From NCBI RefSeq assembly GCF_042453785.1, contig NC_091675.1, positions 6,708,501 through 6,772,500 on the forward strand: 64,000 bases of DNA. The letters are read 5' to 3'. The position numbers and the translations under genes are program-made. Source of the DNA: Malus domestica. Taxonomy: Eukaryota; Streptophyta; Magnoliopsida; Rosales; Rosaceae. Under the pieces are notes generated by a model that saw nothing but the letters and a program-made list of their open reading frames with translations, did no database searches and was not told the origin of the DNA. Each line of letters opens with the position of its first letter. Position 1 is the first letter of the stretch. Positions 27,037 to 39,600 of this stretch are shown one piece after another.

Positions 27037-27377
27037 TATGATCTTACATCAAGCTGTCCAAAAAGGTCGTGTATTTTTTAATATAACTTGTTGGCTTAAG
27101 TACAACAACAACAAAAAAAACTAGTAAAATTTTTGTAGCTCTAGTAATTACCGACCCACAATTTTTTGGGGCAAAACACAAATTTGACCTAGCAAGTACA
27201 AACACAAATTTTTTAATATTTTTGTAGCTTTCACATTGCCGACCCACAATTTTTGGGGCAAAACACAAAATTTGACCCAGCAAGTACAAACACTTTGACC
27301 AAAAAAGAACAGTAGAACACAGTACAGAGTTCATCTATGAGAACCCTAGCAAATTTTTTCCCCTCGAAGACAACGTT

Positions 27378-30300
27378 CTATACATCATACTTGCAAAGGT
27401 TTTCGAAACCCATGTATTCGTGCCGGTTAATCTTCCCGACCATGTTCGATATCCCAACTCCACCTGAAAAAACAAAAACAAAAGAGAAACAAATGCCTCT
27501 CAGAATTCAGGGTATTAGCGCAACTTGAAGTTGGTTGACGGAAAAAACACTTACCTAGTGAGATTGCGCTGACAAATATGGTAAAGGCTAGAATGAATAT
27601 GATTAGAGACGCCCTTCCGAAGAGTATAATCAGCCTTCGAACAATGTGCTGTCCTACTAATGCTGCAACAGTGGCAACCGCGGTCAAGTAGACAGCTGCG
27701 GAGATTGCAATGTGTGTGTTAATATCCAAATTTAGACGAATTTGTGAAGTACTAGCTGCATCTGTCTACAACTGGATAAAGAATGATGATTTTGTAGCGA
27801 ACTATCCTTGGCGGCATTGCAGGGATAAAACTTACCATAAGGAACTGGAAAACGTTTTAGAAGGTAGTATTCTACAACAGACATGGATGACGAGAATGTC
27901 ATTGCAAATGTGGCCGTGGCACTGGAGACCTGCAGCGAAATCATCACGAAGTTTTAGAACAAACTGAACCATTTTTTGTGGCTTTTGGTTTTGTTTAATA
28001 ACGCTTCATGTCACGGAAAATTAAAAAAGGCACCTGAGGAGGGATTCCGAGCTCCAAAAACAGTGGACCCATGATAAATCCTCCGCCTAATCCAAGCAAC
28101 CCACCTACGATTCCTGCAATTACACCAAAGAGACAGTAGATAACCAGCTGGTGCACTTTCCAATCTGTCCCTTCCTCTCCCTTAGATGCTATTACCCTCC
28201 GTCCCTGGTACAGGCTCACTGCCTCGTACATAGATACACCAAGGGAAACTGGGATCTGCAGAACATGGAAACATTAGCTCATTCCTGATCGTCCATGAAT
28301 TGAATTTTAACATGTAACATGCAGAGAAACAAATACATTCACACCGTACTACCTGTAACAAATTCACCACCCAATATGCTGGAGAGCAAGTAGTTGTACG
28401 TTGCTGTGGAAAAGACGGATGGTTATTACTCATTAGCTCCACAATGTCATATAATCAAAGGGAATTTGCAATAAAAATTATCTGATAGACTAGGTAAAGA
28501 GATGGAAACCTTGGCAATTTGCAGTGCAAGAAATGCAACCCAGACGAAAACCAGAAGTCCAAGCTCCTTCCAGCAAACATTTTCAATAATCGAGACCTGA
28601 AATGGTCATCTAGATTTAGCTTCGAAACTCCATCAAAATTATACCAGCGTCTGCGTAAGTACCGTGCATGCACTCACCTCCGGCTCCTTGGTTTCCTTTT
28701 CCTGCTCATTGGCTGGGCCACTTGGAAGAGGCTTGTATGCCACATTCTCAGCAGCTGACCGAACAAGAACATATATGGCGTGATTGTAGAAATCAACTAC
28801 AAGCAAGAAATCCGAATGTTTTATACAACATTTGAGCTACAGTATATCATACTCACCAGCTGACTCCAAACGCCTAGCAGCCTCCTAAAATCCAGAAGAA
28901 AAAAAAAATGGTTAGAGTAGTGCAACATATGAATTTCAAGAGAACTTAAACCTAAATTTAAACTAGAGCCTTGCTTATTGCATATAAAACTATGGAGGTG
29001 GAGATTCCATTCCTAAGTGAAATGAAATTAGAATTTGGACATCACCAAGTATGAGTACTATGAAATCATATGTCGTGATCCTTGAATTATCTTAATCACA
29101 GTCCGAAATCCATAGCATTACCTTCTTCATAATGGTTTCCTTTTTCCATGTTTCGACACCCTTGAAGAACGCCTTTGTTGACGTACCTGAAAACGCCAGT
29201 AATAAGCGGTTGAAGTATACAGTAACACCAAGAAATTCAAACCCAAAAGGATGATTGGTCCATTACCTATAAAGAGAACGATAAGCAAAACTGTGACCAT
29301 CCAATCAGCAAAGATCACGTTGAAAGCCACTCCAATACTAATGCCCAGCATGAGCATCGGTTGTATGAGTACAGCCAAATCATAGTCAATAATGGGCATA
29401 TCTATAGTCGGATGCTTTAGCTTAAGATTATAGTACACAGTTGAGGCAGCTGCACCCATGATCATACCTGAAACGAAGCAAAATGAATCCACGGCGATGT
29501 AACTTCCAGTCAGTAATTCAATATAACAGTGAATCATTATGAAAAAATCAATGTAGTTTGAGAAAACATTTTTATAGGACTGAACCATGAAAAGGACTTA
29601 AAAAGCCTGTTCACTAAAATTACCACGACAAATTAACACAGCACAAGAAACTTGGGTGTCACACTGAAGAACTAAAATCAGGCAACAGTGATCTGTGATC
29701 AAGAGCTTATTCAATTCAAACAGCCTGCACAATTGGACAATACTACCGCTAGCTTCTAAACTAGTTCATCATATACCGTGTTATATAACTACCAATTCAA
29801 CGCCACATCTTTTCATTCCTATTAAATTACCATAAAATCTCTTCTTACATTTTGATATAGCTGTTGCTGATTTTGGATCAAACCCAATGATTAGGCTAAG
29901 CATTGGAACGAAAATGCCACCACCACCAACACCACCTACACTCCCGAACGCAGCTCCACAGAATCCAACAATAGAACCCACAACAATTTGCCACCCAAAT
30001 TTCATTTCCTGTAAACCAAAATTCACAAAATCCTTTGTTTACAAACCCCTTATAGTTATTTTTTACAGTGAAGTGACAAACATATAATAGCAGAGCAATT
30101 AGCAATAAGTATCCAATTTTACACAGTTTTGCCTTAAAACCCCAACTAACACATATTTCTGATTTTATCCACATGATGTGTACTTCTTGATACAAATGTA
30201 ATGCATGCGGTGCATTCAGGTTTACACCAATCTACTATAATTATTTACAAGGAACAGGGAAGATCCCACTTGGGACTGCTTTCCTAGAAAGCACTTTTGC

Positions 30301-30768
30301 TCATAAGTGTTTTTATTAGAAGTGCTTTCGTATAAACAAGTCAAATTTTTTTATTAAAAAGGCAAGTACTTATTGAAAACTGAAGATTTTCTCCAAAAAA
30401 TGCTTTTTAAGTTTTTCAGCCAAATTTATACAGATGTGCGCTTTCTCTTTTGATTGTCAGACAGTGATTTAGCTGGAAATTAAAAGTACACTTGAAGATT
30501 AACCAAAAACTTCAACCGAAAAATAAAATTTAACAGGTTTTGTGGGATTTACCGGCCAAACATGATGATATCCCGATTTCTCGGATTGCCATAAGAAATT
30601 CACAGCTTTGAAAAAGTAATTAGATTCGGATCCCTCTGTCCCGTTGAACCTCGAACCTTCAAGCCTCAGGCCTCTCTCCGCCGAAACAAACACAAAAGCC
30701 GCCCCAAAGTGCAGCATAACCATTGCCACGGATCTCAAACCGTGCCATTTCGCTCCAAACGCCACCAT
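27378..30768 (-). CDS. sulfite exporter TauE/SafE family protein
   Basis: Twelve exons (5' to 3'): 30768-30553, 30008-29849, 29467-29267, 29186-29122, 28884-28857, 28754-28678, 28596-28510, 28403-28353, 28255-28034, 27929-27836, 27695-27555, 27463-27378; 475 aa, all GT-AG. An N-terminal hydrophobic segment ([17 protein letters not shown]) is probably a signal sequence. Two homologous membrane halves follow. The first has [20 protein letters not shown] and [15 protein letters not shown]; the second has [20 protein letters not shown] then [14 protein letters not shown] hydrophilic central loop (about residues 220-260) joins them. This two-half layout with Gly-rich motifs defines TauE/SafE (DUF81) anion exporters. 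The plant substrate is not established. Length is normal for plant members. Confidence 0.94.
30270..30500. repeat. possible MITE in the first TauE/SafE intron
   Basis: A stretch with AAGCACTTTTGCTCATAAGT and AAGTGCTTTCG repeats in both orientations, similar in style to about 51755-51900 (AAGCGCTTCTCATAAGCACT). The shared AAGCACTTTT core suggests a dispersed short element. I could not define its ends. Confidence 0.35.
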
Positions 30769-32389
30769 ATCAATAAAGCCACCACCTTTTCTTCTGTTTG
30801 GTTGCCGAGAAAGCGAAAGGAAAATGTGGGTTTTCCGTAGGATAGATTCAGAGAGGTGGGTTTTATTTCCGCGAAAGTAAGAAGCCGGGAGAGAGAGAAG
30901 ATAGGAAGGACAAGAAAAGCTGTCTCCTCTTTGATATTGCAGTGAAAGTGGGTGGTGAAGGATGAAAGCTTAATATAGGAGAGATGACGAAATGGGGTTT
31001 GGTGGGTGAACGTTATTGCTTCTTTGTTTGGATTGGATTCAGTAATGACGTCGGAGACGGGAGATTTCCATCGAATTTGAGGGGGAGAAATGCGATTTGC
31101 TGACGTGGATTTTCTTCTTGTTTTATGCACATGCGTCTCTATTCTCTCCACGTGGGATAACTATTTGGCATGTTGTTGGATAATAACAGCATCTCCAAAA
31201 AATAATAAAAAAATAAAAAGTGCACCAGGTTGTAATACTAGGTATCTTACTTATTTTTTATTTTCAAAAGTTTGAATTTTTACGTTTGTGTCCTCTAAAC
31301 AAATAAAAATTAAATTCATTCAACTGTGATATATATGGTGGTGAGCACTATTATTGTTAAACCTATCTCATTATCACACAAAAAAAAACCAATAACTTTT
31401 TTCGGTAATAATTTGCACATAACGCAACATTGGCTGAAAACAATCATGTATATGCACCTGATGCGAATTTGTTCTTCATCGATTTCCCTCATCTCTAACA
31501 ATGAACAATTAAACTCACTAACACCATCGTTTATCATGCATAACACGTACCTTTTCATATTAACCAACTTACAATCATACAATCACACAATCACATTGCC
31601 AAAGTTAAAAGGACAAACATCTCACAAAGTATAGTTGCCATAGGGCCCATGCAATCACATTATTAAAAAAAAAAAGTGAAAAAAAAAAGGACACGTGAGT
31701 TGGACTCCACTTTCATTTATGAATAGCAAGACACGCTATGTAATAGTTGACTAGACAAACACTCGACGTTTTTAGCAGCAGATCGGAAATATGCAATCAA
31801 AGGTGGCTTGTGACAATATGTAAACATGTCATGTCGTCTTAAGGATTGCATGCCTATTACTTTGGAGTGATAGTTCATGGACAAAGGGATTTTAAGGTTG
31901 TAAATTGTTAGAACTTCTTTAAAGAAGATGTCAAATAAGCATGAGGATTATGTACTCCTTCCGCACCTTTTGTATTTGGTTGATCTTGATAATTAACACT
32001 TTATCAGTTATGTAAAAATAAATAAAGAAAAAAAAGATGTCAAACGGTCCACGTCATGAAACATGTCCACAATAACTGTAAAATTTCTTCAAAGGAAACG
32101 TCAATTCTAATATGTCATGATGTGAAAAAGCATACATTGCAACTACTGAAAAAATTTACAGCACTGGTTAAAGGATTCAAATCATTATTTTATTGTTTAT
32201 TAAATATTAAGATATACTGGTTATTTTACTAAGTAGATCCAATATTTTCACTCAACATATACCCTTTGGAGTAAAAGATTATACAAAATGTCAAATTGCT
32301 ACATAAATCATTAAATACAGTATGATATTTTATATTTAACATTTCTTTTGGGATGTATTATAATAATATATGGAGGGAAATTCATGAAA

Positions 32390-32722
32390 CCACTTTTTTT
32401 TACGCAAGATTTGACACATATTTTTTTGGAGTCCACTAAGTAAGTATTTTAACGATCTGAACCTTCTATCCTTTAGAACATCCTTACAAAAAATTAGACA
32501 AATCCAAACCATTAAGACACTCATTTGTAGTGAAAAAAATGAACGGGTATGATTATACAAAGAAACTCTGAACTTTAATCCAACGGTCATATGATTTCAG
32601 ATTTGAGTAATTTTTTGGAGGCGTGATCCTTGAGGAAACACCTAAAAGCTAGACAATTTAGATCGTTAAAATACATTACAAAATGAGTCCCACAAAAATA
32701 TGTGTAAAAATTTGTATAAAGA
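32390..32722. mobile_element. MITE with about 40-bp inverted ends
   Basis: The left end around TTTGACACATATTTTTTTGG (from about 32408) pairs with the right end CCCACAAAAATATGTGTAAA (about 32692-32711) in inverted orientation with a few mismatches. No reading frame. The target duplication is not resolved. Confidence 0.55.
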
Positions 32723-32776
32723 AATTGGTGCCATACATCCGTCCGGCATTTTACATATATGTGTATAAATTGTTTA

Positions 32777-32924
32777 GGGGTGTGTGGAGCACACCCCCCT
32801 TTTTACTTCTCACACACTCTTTGTTAATTTATATCCGTTGATCTTCTTCAATTCATCCGATCCGACGATCGAAAACTAAAAAGGTGTGAGAGAAGTAAAA
32901 AAGGGTGTGTGGATATTACACCCC
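32777..32924. mobile_element. short hAT-like MITE, copy B
   Basis: A 148-bp element with ends GGGGTGTG and CACCCC and a perfect 8-bp target duplication ATTGTTTA (32769-32776, 32925-32932). The core (GATCTTCTTCAATTCATCCG) is shared with the copies at 501, 33405 and 54413. The best preserved member of the family here. Confidence 0.85.
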
Positions 32925-32995
32925 ATTGTTTATAAGGTAATGTTAATCTACACGTCATTGTCGACAAAAAAGGTAAATCTTATGTAAAAAAAAAA

Positions 32996-33150
32996 ACGAA
33001 TTTTAACGAAAAGCTCCTGGTACTGTTCACTTTAACGAAAAACCATATTTTTACACTAAAAAGTTAATCTTGGTACTATTCACTTTACCCTTTATTTTGT
33101 TCTTATCATTAAAACTCAAAATTTTCAAGCCATTTCCATTAGTTTCTTTA
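32996..33150 (+). mobile_element. short MITE, copy 3 of a three-copy family
   Basis: Same body as the copies at 10886 and 25680 (TTTAACGAAAAGCTCC at the left, CCATTAGTTTC at the right). It sits between A-rich tracts, so the target duplication cannot be told apart from poly(A). Confidence 0.7.
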
Positions 33151-33194
33151 AAAAAAAAAGGCTGTGTTGAAAATTTGACTAATGAAAAGTTTCT

Positions 33195-33351
33195 TTGTAA
33201 TCTCTTCCATCAAATCAAGTGATATGGATCATTGAAATTTAATCAAGCGATTAAAAACAGGGGTCATTTTTTAAAATTATAATAACTTTAGGCATTAGAT
33301 CAAATTTTAAATGTCCATATCACTTGATTTAGTGGTTTTGGTAGAAAAGAT
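33195..33351. mobile_element. short inverted-repeat element
   Basis: CATCAAATCAAGTGATATGGA near 33208 is matched in inverted orientation by TCCATATCACTTGATTTAGTG near 33313, with weaker pairing beyond (CTTTGTAATCTCTTC against GGTAGAAAAGAT). A small MITE of unknown class. Confidence 0.55.
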
Positions 33352-33404
33352 CCTGATAGGATGTCTCCCCAAACGAGACAAATGAAAAGTTAATAATGTA
33401 AGAA

Positions 33405-33550
33405 GGGGTGTGCTATCCACACACATTTTTGTACTTCTTACACATCCTTGTTAATTTATGTCCGCTGATCTTCTTCAATTCATCCGATCCAACAGCCGAA
33501 AACTAAAAAGGTGTGGAAGAAGTAAAAAAGAGTGTGTGGATATCACACCC
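33405..33550. mobile_element. short hAT-like MITE, copy C
   Basis: Ends GGGGTGTGCTATCCACACAC and GTGTGGATATCACACCC form a clear terminal inverted repeat. Flanks ATGTAAGAA (33396-33404) and ATTTAAGAA (33551-33559) are a target duplication with one mismatch. Same core as copies A, B and D. Confidence 0.8.
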
Positions 33551-36500
33551 ATTTAAGAATTCTTAACTTTATCAATTTTTTTAAAATTAAAAAATTAGAA
33601 ACAAACTATCTAATAACACGTGTACAAAGTGTATTTAACCTATCACTAATAACACGTGTACAGAGTCTATCATTTTTTTAAAAATTAAAAAAATGGAACC
33701 CTACTTGTGTTCGCCATCATCAAATCTTCTTAAGTTCATATTTTTGGGTCAAAATATTTAAAAGTTTTCCTCAAAGCCAGTTCATACTTGATCTCGATCC
33801 AACTTTTAGCCTTTTATGGTGCTTTATATTTCACTTGCAACCAAACTCGCGAATATATTATCATCAAAGAAATGTGCTATTTTCAGGGTGTATTTAACTG
33901 CCTTTTTTTAGAAGAACAACTAAGCATTCTTAAAAAACGCTTGCGTAAATCGAAACCCGATAATTTATATGCATCTCACATTTGAATTCTACGGTATTGA
34001 GCAACCATTTACCGTCGTCCACAAATACATAAATAACTATATTTATCCAAGCATATATAATTCCCGACATGTTCTAGGGTTTCCCTTCCCTATCCAGAAG
34101 AACTTTTTTTACTTTGAATATACTAATTGACGCAGGAGGGAACTGTGGGAATAATCATTTGCATTTGACTACTCCATGGCGCCCCTTGTGTTATGCTACA
34201 TGTGCTTTCAAACGCTCATCCATTTGGCATGCTATCGTCTCGACCTTTTTCTGACGGCTCCATCTCCATCTTAAAAGCCACATACATATATATATGCATA
34301 ACCAATATGCAAAAGATTGTGTGTATATTCTGTGTCTGTTTTTTCATCGATATAGATTAGTGTTACATCAATGTTAAGGTTAGTAGTTTATGAGCCGATT
34401 AGAAGAATTCTAATTATGAATGATAGACGGTACGCAAAGTGTATCATTCATTATAGCAGTGCTAAGGTTAATCATCATTAATAACAAGTGGTTAAATCTT
34501 TACCATTGATGTATTTAAATTAAAGCAGTGATAAAGTTAGTATTGGGACTGGGATTCAGATCTACTTTGATTTATTTTGCTATTTCTCCGTTGGATTTTA
34601 ATCAAACCCCAACTGGATGGCACTACAAGTCTTACAGAGACAGAGAGACAGGCTCCTATCCAGCATGGACTTTGGCACGCTAAAAAACAACAACTGGTTA
34701 GTCTTTTACACACCGGTTATTGTCGTAGGGTTTGGGAATCATTCACAGTGTCAGACAGACAGACCCCCAGCCCCACGTTCAAAACGAGTTTATCAAGTAC
34801 TTATCGACTGATCCAGAAGGAGAAAGTTGATCTGCTCTTCGAGTTTTACGTAATACGAGAGACCCCACAAAGACAAGTTGAACGTAAAAATAATATATAA
34901 GAAATAAGGTAGAGGGAGACAAGATCATCAGCCACAAAATTAGATTCTCTGCATCTGTATGTATCGTCATGCATATGAAATGCATGTATGTGAAGCATAT
35001 AATGCATGCATGCAAATACAAATTTGTTAAGGAGGGCCCACATAATAATATCTCTTTTATTCTGTTAAAATTTCAAATTTGTTAAGAAATAAGGTGACGG
35101 TAATGCCGATAATATCCCCATCAACGGTATCACTGTGACCACCACCATGCACTAATCCGACCACCACCAACCATCATCATTTCCAACACTAGTCATCACC
35201 TGCAGAAAACCTGTTTCAACTTCTGCTACTACTGCTGCCAAAACAACAAGCAGCAGCTGATCAAGATCAACAGCAAGAAGAGGAGGAGGGGAGAGAGAGC
35301 TAGCATAGGCCTTCACTAGCACTACTACAAGCCGACCTGCAAAATATATATGCATTTGTTAAACTAGCTAGGGTTTGGTTAATTTGGATTTAATTAAAAT
35401 GGATCTTCATAGAGACTGATATGGGTAGCTTTTTATTGCGAAAAACAATGGGGATAAAGATAAATTTGTACACTGAATTGGATTTATGAGGATAATTTAA
35501 GTAGTAAATTTGGGTCTGAAGAGATATTGATAATTTTATTAAAAATAATATAAGTGTAAAGAGTAAGCTGAATGTAGAGAAATGTTTTATGAATTTAAAT
35601 AAAATCTAATAAAAATAATAATAATCTATCAAAATAAAAAATAAAAAAAAATCTATAAACTAGTAGGCGAGCTCCTTTTCTCATTTTTCCTTTTCCTTTT
35701 TCCTTTTTGCTTTTTGAGACGGAGTAGTTGTGGTGTTTGTGCAGGACAACGTTGTTTTGGTACATAAAATGATAAGTGCAGCAGGATAAGATTGCTGAGT
35801 TGCCATCTCGGGCAACCATGTTGATGTTAATGCCGATGCAATGCCACGTTGTGTTGATTACTCATAGTAGCTATCTGCATAAGGAAGTTACGAAAATTCT
35901 ATTATGTTTCAATGAATTTTTATATCGAAATTTTTTACTCTTAGATCTTAATTATTAGACCCTTGACGACCAAAAATTTCAGCGCAAAAGATCCCTAGAA
36001 GCATACTAGAAAATTCCGGCCAAAGGCCATCCAATAGCATAGTCCGACTTTGGAACGGATAATGTGTCGCCAACAAAACGTATTGACATGCTTGTCCATG
36101 CATTTCCAACAATACCCTGAACATGGAATACAGTGTCCAGATAAAGAAGAATAATAACAATAATAATACAATAAAAATATAATCAATCTCAGCATCCGCC
36201 ATTAAGCATGAGAGAAACTCTGTCAACCAGACACAAATCAAATTGCGCGCGAAAACAGAAATGCTATAGATGCCGAAAAATAGAGCCAACCTCTGACTGG
36301 CCGTCTGGTACACCAACGGCTTCCGACTAAGAAATGGGTAAACGTAGTACAAGTAGCGTTAGCGCCGGGTTCTTTAGGGTTTAGGGTTTACTGAATACTT
36401 CCTGCAATTCGTAATTTGATCCCATTTACATCAAGGGTTGGGTGAATCCATCAGCAGTTATTGCAAGTTAAATGACTTGAAAATAGATAAGAAAAGAAAA

Positions 36501-36684
36501 TTGGCAAAAGTTTCTGTATTAACCTAACATTGTTGTAACTCAAATATTATTTCGTCCTCGATCCAAAGAAGCTGTTGCAGCTGTGTGCAGTTGCATAATT
36601 AGCTAAAAGATAAAAGAGGCTTTAAAGGCATTCCGGTGTTGAGTTGGGAAAGTTTCGGTGTCTGTCTCTTCTCTGTATTTCAAC

Positions 36685-39600
36685 TTACTCCACCTTCTTG
36701 GTAGTTTTGGCATCACTTTCTTCTTCAGATGTCGCCGCAGTCTTCGACTCATCAAATGCCAAAAGCTGCATCACGACAGAATCAGAACCTCGCTCAGCAA
36801 ACGATTTCAAAGAATACACACATATTTACAAATATATACACGGAAGTAACACACATGACTAGCTTTAGTTTTCGTTTCCAATATTTTCCTTCAACCCAAA
36901 ACTTAAAGTCCCTTTTAATCATTATCTAGCAAAAGGATCGCTAAGTCATTGGCTCATCACTTATGAACCCCAACAAGGACCAAAACCACTGCGATGGGAT
37001 TGAATTGAATAAATTTTTTTTCATTAATTTTTTTTCTGGATTTATATCAATATTAGTACTGTGTATATTATATATTTGAATGTAATGCCATAATATTCAC
37101 TATCTACTTTACGTAACTGCATAATCCATAACATTTTGGAAACAAGAAAGCATGGACGTGTGAACATACCGGTTTGACATCACCATTCCAAATGCAGTGA
37201 GCAGCCAAAAATCCAATAACAGATGGTACAATATACAACAGTGCAGGCTGTCAACAGAAAACATACAAGATGGATCAGGTAATAAATTAGTTATGATGTA
37301 CAGGGGAGACCAATGATGACGTAAAGTAAATGAAGTGGTCTCTATAATATAACGGGAACTTCAGTTAACACTTAACATCAACGGGTATTTATAAGGTGGG
37401 GTGCAAGAACTAGTTGAAAAATAATCCATTGAAAAATAATCCATCAAACATAATTATGCCATACCTGTGCCGCCTGAAACCAGTTCATTACAACAATTGT
37501 GAGGACCAAACCAACCGTGTATCCCAAAAATGCACTCTTAAAGTACTGGCCCTTTTTTCCCCTAGATACATCAAACCGCAAAGCCAACGCCACGAAAATG
37601 CCTGAAGGAAGATATAACAGACAGTTTTAAAGTTAAATGTATAATATAAAGTTTTAAAGTTTGAACTAATGAACTGGCTGCTAGATCACCCAAAATATGA
37701 AGCATTTTTATGCTAAAAGCCTAAATCCATTTGCCAAATAATTACCACTTCTTATATTTGCTTTCAAAAGAAATATTATAGAGGTTAGTCATATTCTCTA
37801 TCCAGTAAGATCCTTTTAAGTAATTGATCCCTGTTATCCACATTACTAGAATATTATACTTTTGCGATAGACAAAGTGAAAAGCAACATTCCTCAAATAT
37901 ACAAAAGCGGGAAATATAGATGCTTAATTAGGGAAGACAAAATCAGGTGGCTTGTAGGTCCCAAAGGATTCAAAACAAATGTCCTTCCAAATCCATGATG
38001 CTTAGGTAGTATATGAAATGGAAAAGGGCGAGACCGATTAGAACTTAGTGGGTAGAATATTCTACTTAAATAGTATACTTCGTTCAAATGACAGATACAT
38101 CTTACTTCAACATAATATAATACTCAAACTCCATAGAACAAATTTATAACAAAATGACAAATAATAAACCTTATAAACAGATCATGCAGTAGATACTAGA
38201 TAATAGGATATGAAAATTTTAACCTTACCAGGGATTACAATATCACCAAGTCCAAGCATAGAAAATGGACGTGCAGCATCTGCTGTGGGGAACAACAGCT
38301 GCAGACCAATTAAATCATGTTTGCAGTAAGAGTATTAGAAGTTTAGCCACATTCAGAAATTGATTATTTGTTGGTACAAAAGGTCTTTGATTAATATGGA
38401 GTACAAACCTTTATAGGCGCATCAAAAGATTTTGCAACACTGACCATAACTGGAGTGAAGAAAACCCAGAAAATATCATACACAAAAAGTCCAGCCTGCA
38501 ATGCACAAGGACCAAAGATTAAAAAAAATACATGTATGTATATAATACATACAAATGCATATGTAATTATACATAGGGTATTTATAATTTAGTATCCAAT
38601 ATTCAATGATCAGCAAGAGGAAACAAGAGCATATCATAGCAACCCGGAAACACTAGATCAAGAGTTAAAGCAGTCAAGACAGAGATAGAAAGGAAGCTTC
38701 AGCAGCACAAGTGATGACAATGGCAATCAGAAGCAGATTAAAATACTTCAAAAAATAATCACACAAATCCAAGAGTCCCTCTTCTTACCAAAAGGATGGC
38801 ACCAGTTTTAAAAGACCCAAGAGAAAGCATTTCAATTCCCTGAAAAGAAAAATAATGAAATTCTTCAAAACTCAGTTCTTGAGTATAAAGTTACAGATTA
38901 AATAAACATTTCAAAACATACGCCAGCACCGGATTAAAATTTAAAAGAAAAAAAAACTATAAAAGATATAGATTAAAAGAAAAGATGTTTATCAGAGAGG
39001 ATGCTAAACATACTCAAAAATCTATATAACTGGATGCTGACATACCTGAATACAGAAGGCAAGCCCCAATATATTGTTAGCCAGCCAATGCTTCTTTGAA
39101 GCATACCATGCACAGAAAAAGGTTCCAGGAATTGCAGCAACAATCTGAGATTTTGTGAACTCAATCTCCACAGCTGTGTAAGAAACGGTGGAAGGAAAAT
39201 TATCATTCTGCATGATGCAAGCAAGATAATGTCAACTAGATCAAACAAAAACTCAGACTATACGACTAACAAAATTTCTTTCATACAATGGCACCATAAC
39301 TAAAATGATTTCCTACCTGCCTAATAATTCTAGAAGATCCACTAACTATATACACAACACTTCAAACAACAACAACAACAAAGCCTTTTCCCACTAAGTG
39401 GGGTCGGCTATATGAATCCTAGAACGCCATTGCGCTCGGTTTTGTGTCATGTCCTCCGTTAGATCCAAGTACTCTAAGTCTTTTCTTAGAGTCTCTTCCA
39501 AAGTTTTCCTAGGTCTTCCTCTACCCCTTCGGCCCTGAACCTCTGTCCCGTAGTCACATCTTCGAACCGGAGCGTCAGTCGGCCTTCTTTGCACATGTCC

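Larger units (their letters stand above)
24916..27377. other. intergenic, repeat-rich
   Basis: Between CCDC25-like and TauE/SafE genes. It holds a diffuse block of ACCCGTTAA-type repeats (about 25215-25500), a MITE copy at 25680-25832, a 27-bp tandem duplication, a weak match to the SINE family at about 26045-26165, and a MITE-like repeat at 26815-27036. A homopolymer G run lies near 26752-26763. No gene seen. Confidence 0.6.
30900..36684. other. 5.8-kb region with no convincing gene, rich in MITEs
   Basis: Beyond the TauE/SafE upstream sequence there are several short inverted-repeat elements between 32390 and 33550 (listed separately). The remainder (33600-36680) is AT-rich with no supported exon chain. 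A stretch at 35950-36350 (minus strand) has a weak exon-like look but was not accepted. The last part near 36600-36680 is probably the 3' UTR of the signal peptide peptidase gene. Confidence 0.5.

Noticed and set aside
34560-35360. Candidate small gene or lncRNA between the MITE zone and SPP
   Set aside because: No splice pattern, no domain, translations of low quality in all frames.
35948-36352. Hydrophobic minus-strand frame with an exon-like piece (GIVGNAWTSMSIRFVGD in one reading)
   Set aside because: No consistent exon chain, no family recognised, different frames look equally plausible; most likely non-coding or too decayed to name.
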